NCBI GenBank assembly: GCA_947095945.1
Contig: CAMUQM010000010.1
Span: forward strand, 1 to 23,775
Source: an uncultured Prevotella sp.
GTDB lineage: Bacteria > Bacteroidota > Bacteroidia > Bacteroidales > Bacteroidaceae
Direction of reading: 5' to 3'
DNA: 23,775 bases
A model generated the notes under the pieces. That model was not told the DNA's origin. It saw nothing but the letters and a program-made list of their open reading frames with translations, and ran no database searches. Numbering within the stretch: position 1 is the first letter of the stretch; each line of letters starts with the position of its first letter. The position numbers and the translations under genes were made by a program. This document shows, one piece after another, positions 23,598 to 23,775 of this stretch.

Positions 23598-23605
23598 CAA
23601 ATGTA
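23598..23605 (-). promoter_or_regulatory. Candidate -7 element for hemW
   Basis: On the minus strand this reads TACATTTG, matching TAnnTTTG, and gives a leader of about 45 bases. No clear -33 element was found. Confidence 0.4.
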
Positions 23606-23645
23606 CTAATAAGTTTTAAAAGATTTCGTTTTTTTCGTAAGAAAC

Positions 23646-23677
23646 TTTGGCACTTTCAATGAAAATGTATAACTTAG
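23646..23677 (+). promoter_or_regulatory. Candidate promoter of the gene starting at 23753
   Basis: TTTG (23646-23649) and TAACTTAG (23670-23677, one mismatch to TAnnTTTG) are separated by exactly 20 bases, about 75 bases before the ATG. Confidence 0.45.
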
Positions 23678-23752
23678 ACCGCTGAATTGATGAGCTACGG
23701 CTTGTCCTTTGAGACGAAATAAATTATTACTAACAGCTTAAATCTATCAGAT

Positions 23753-23775
23753 ATGAGAGTATATCAGACAAACGA
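23753..23775 (+). CDS. Partial CDS, start of a probable elongation factor G-like GTPase
   Basis: Only the first seven codons are visible (MRVYQTN, then GA of the next). Bacteroidales EF-G-like proteins typically begin M-K-V-Y-Q-T-N-E, so this is the likely identity, but seven residues are weak evidence. It is divergent from hemW and preceded by a well-spaced promoter candidate. Confidence 0.45.

Overview
The window looks like chromosome of a Prevotella-type member of the Bacteroidales, probably an oral species. This is inferred from several things. Gene starts lie behind Bacteroidetes-type promoters (TTG, about 20 bases, then TAnnTTTG) with few strong Shine-Dalgarno sites. There are type IX secretion (T9SS) C-terminal sorting domains, BACON-domain lipoproteins, acidic residues just after lipobox cysteines, and intergenic families of 7- and 8-base tandem repeats. 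No rRNA, tRNA, CRISPR array, transposase or integrase gene was seen.

Left part (1-6261): a type I restriction-modification operon on the minus strand in the order hsdM-hsdS-hsdR, all three genes intact. It ends near a heptanucleotide array at the window edge. The next 926 bases (6262-7187) hold no gene but are crowded with structure: an imperfect 78-base palindrome, a dispersed repeat, an 18-base element, a strong hairpin and an octamer array.

Centre (7188-15801, minus strand): a tight five-gene operon. In transcription order it encodes two paralogous surface lipoproteins with paired BACON domains and a shared unnamed C-terminal region, a subtilisin-family (S8) protease with both a lipobox and a T9SS sorting domain, a PorV/PorQ-like outer-membrane barrel, and a secreted protein with a Prevotella-type C-terminal sorting tail. 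I read this as a surface binding and proteolysis module coupled to T9SS; it is the best candidate for an undescribed system here. A 930-base leader region (15802-16732) carries two candidate promoters and a second copy of the dispersed repeat.

Right part (16733-23775): a PepSY-type membrane protein with its own terminator, a two-gene unit (82-aa unknown plus a short-chain dehydrogenase), a lipoprotein serpin, a divergently read UraA-type uracil permease, a small two-helix membrane protein, and HemW with an in-frame insertion made of the heptanucleotide repeat. The first codons of what is probably an elongation factor G-like gene run off the right edge.

A theme of the window is that short-period tandem repeats sit at or inside the 3' ends of genes (hsdR, the operon's last gene, uraA, hemW), and an identical 18-base element lies downstream of three genes in the same relative orientation.
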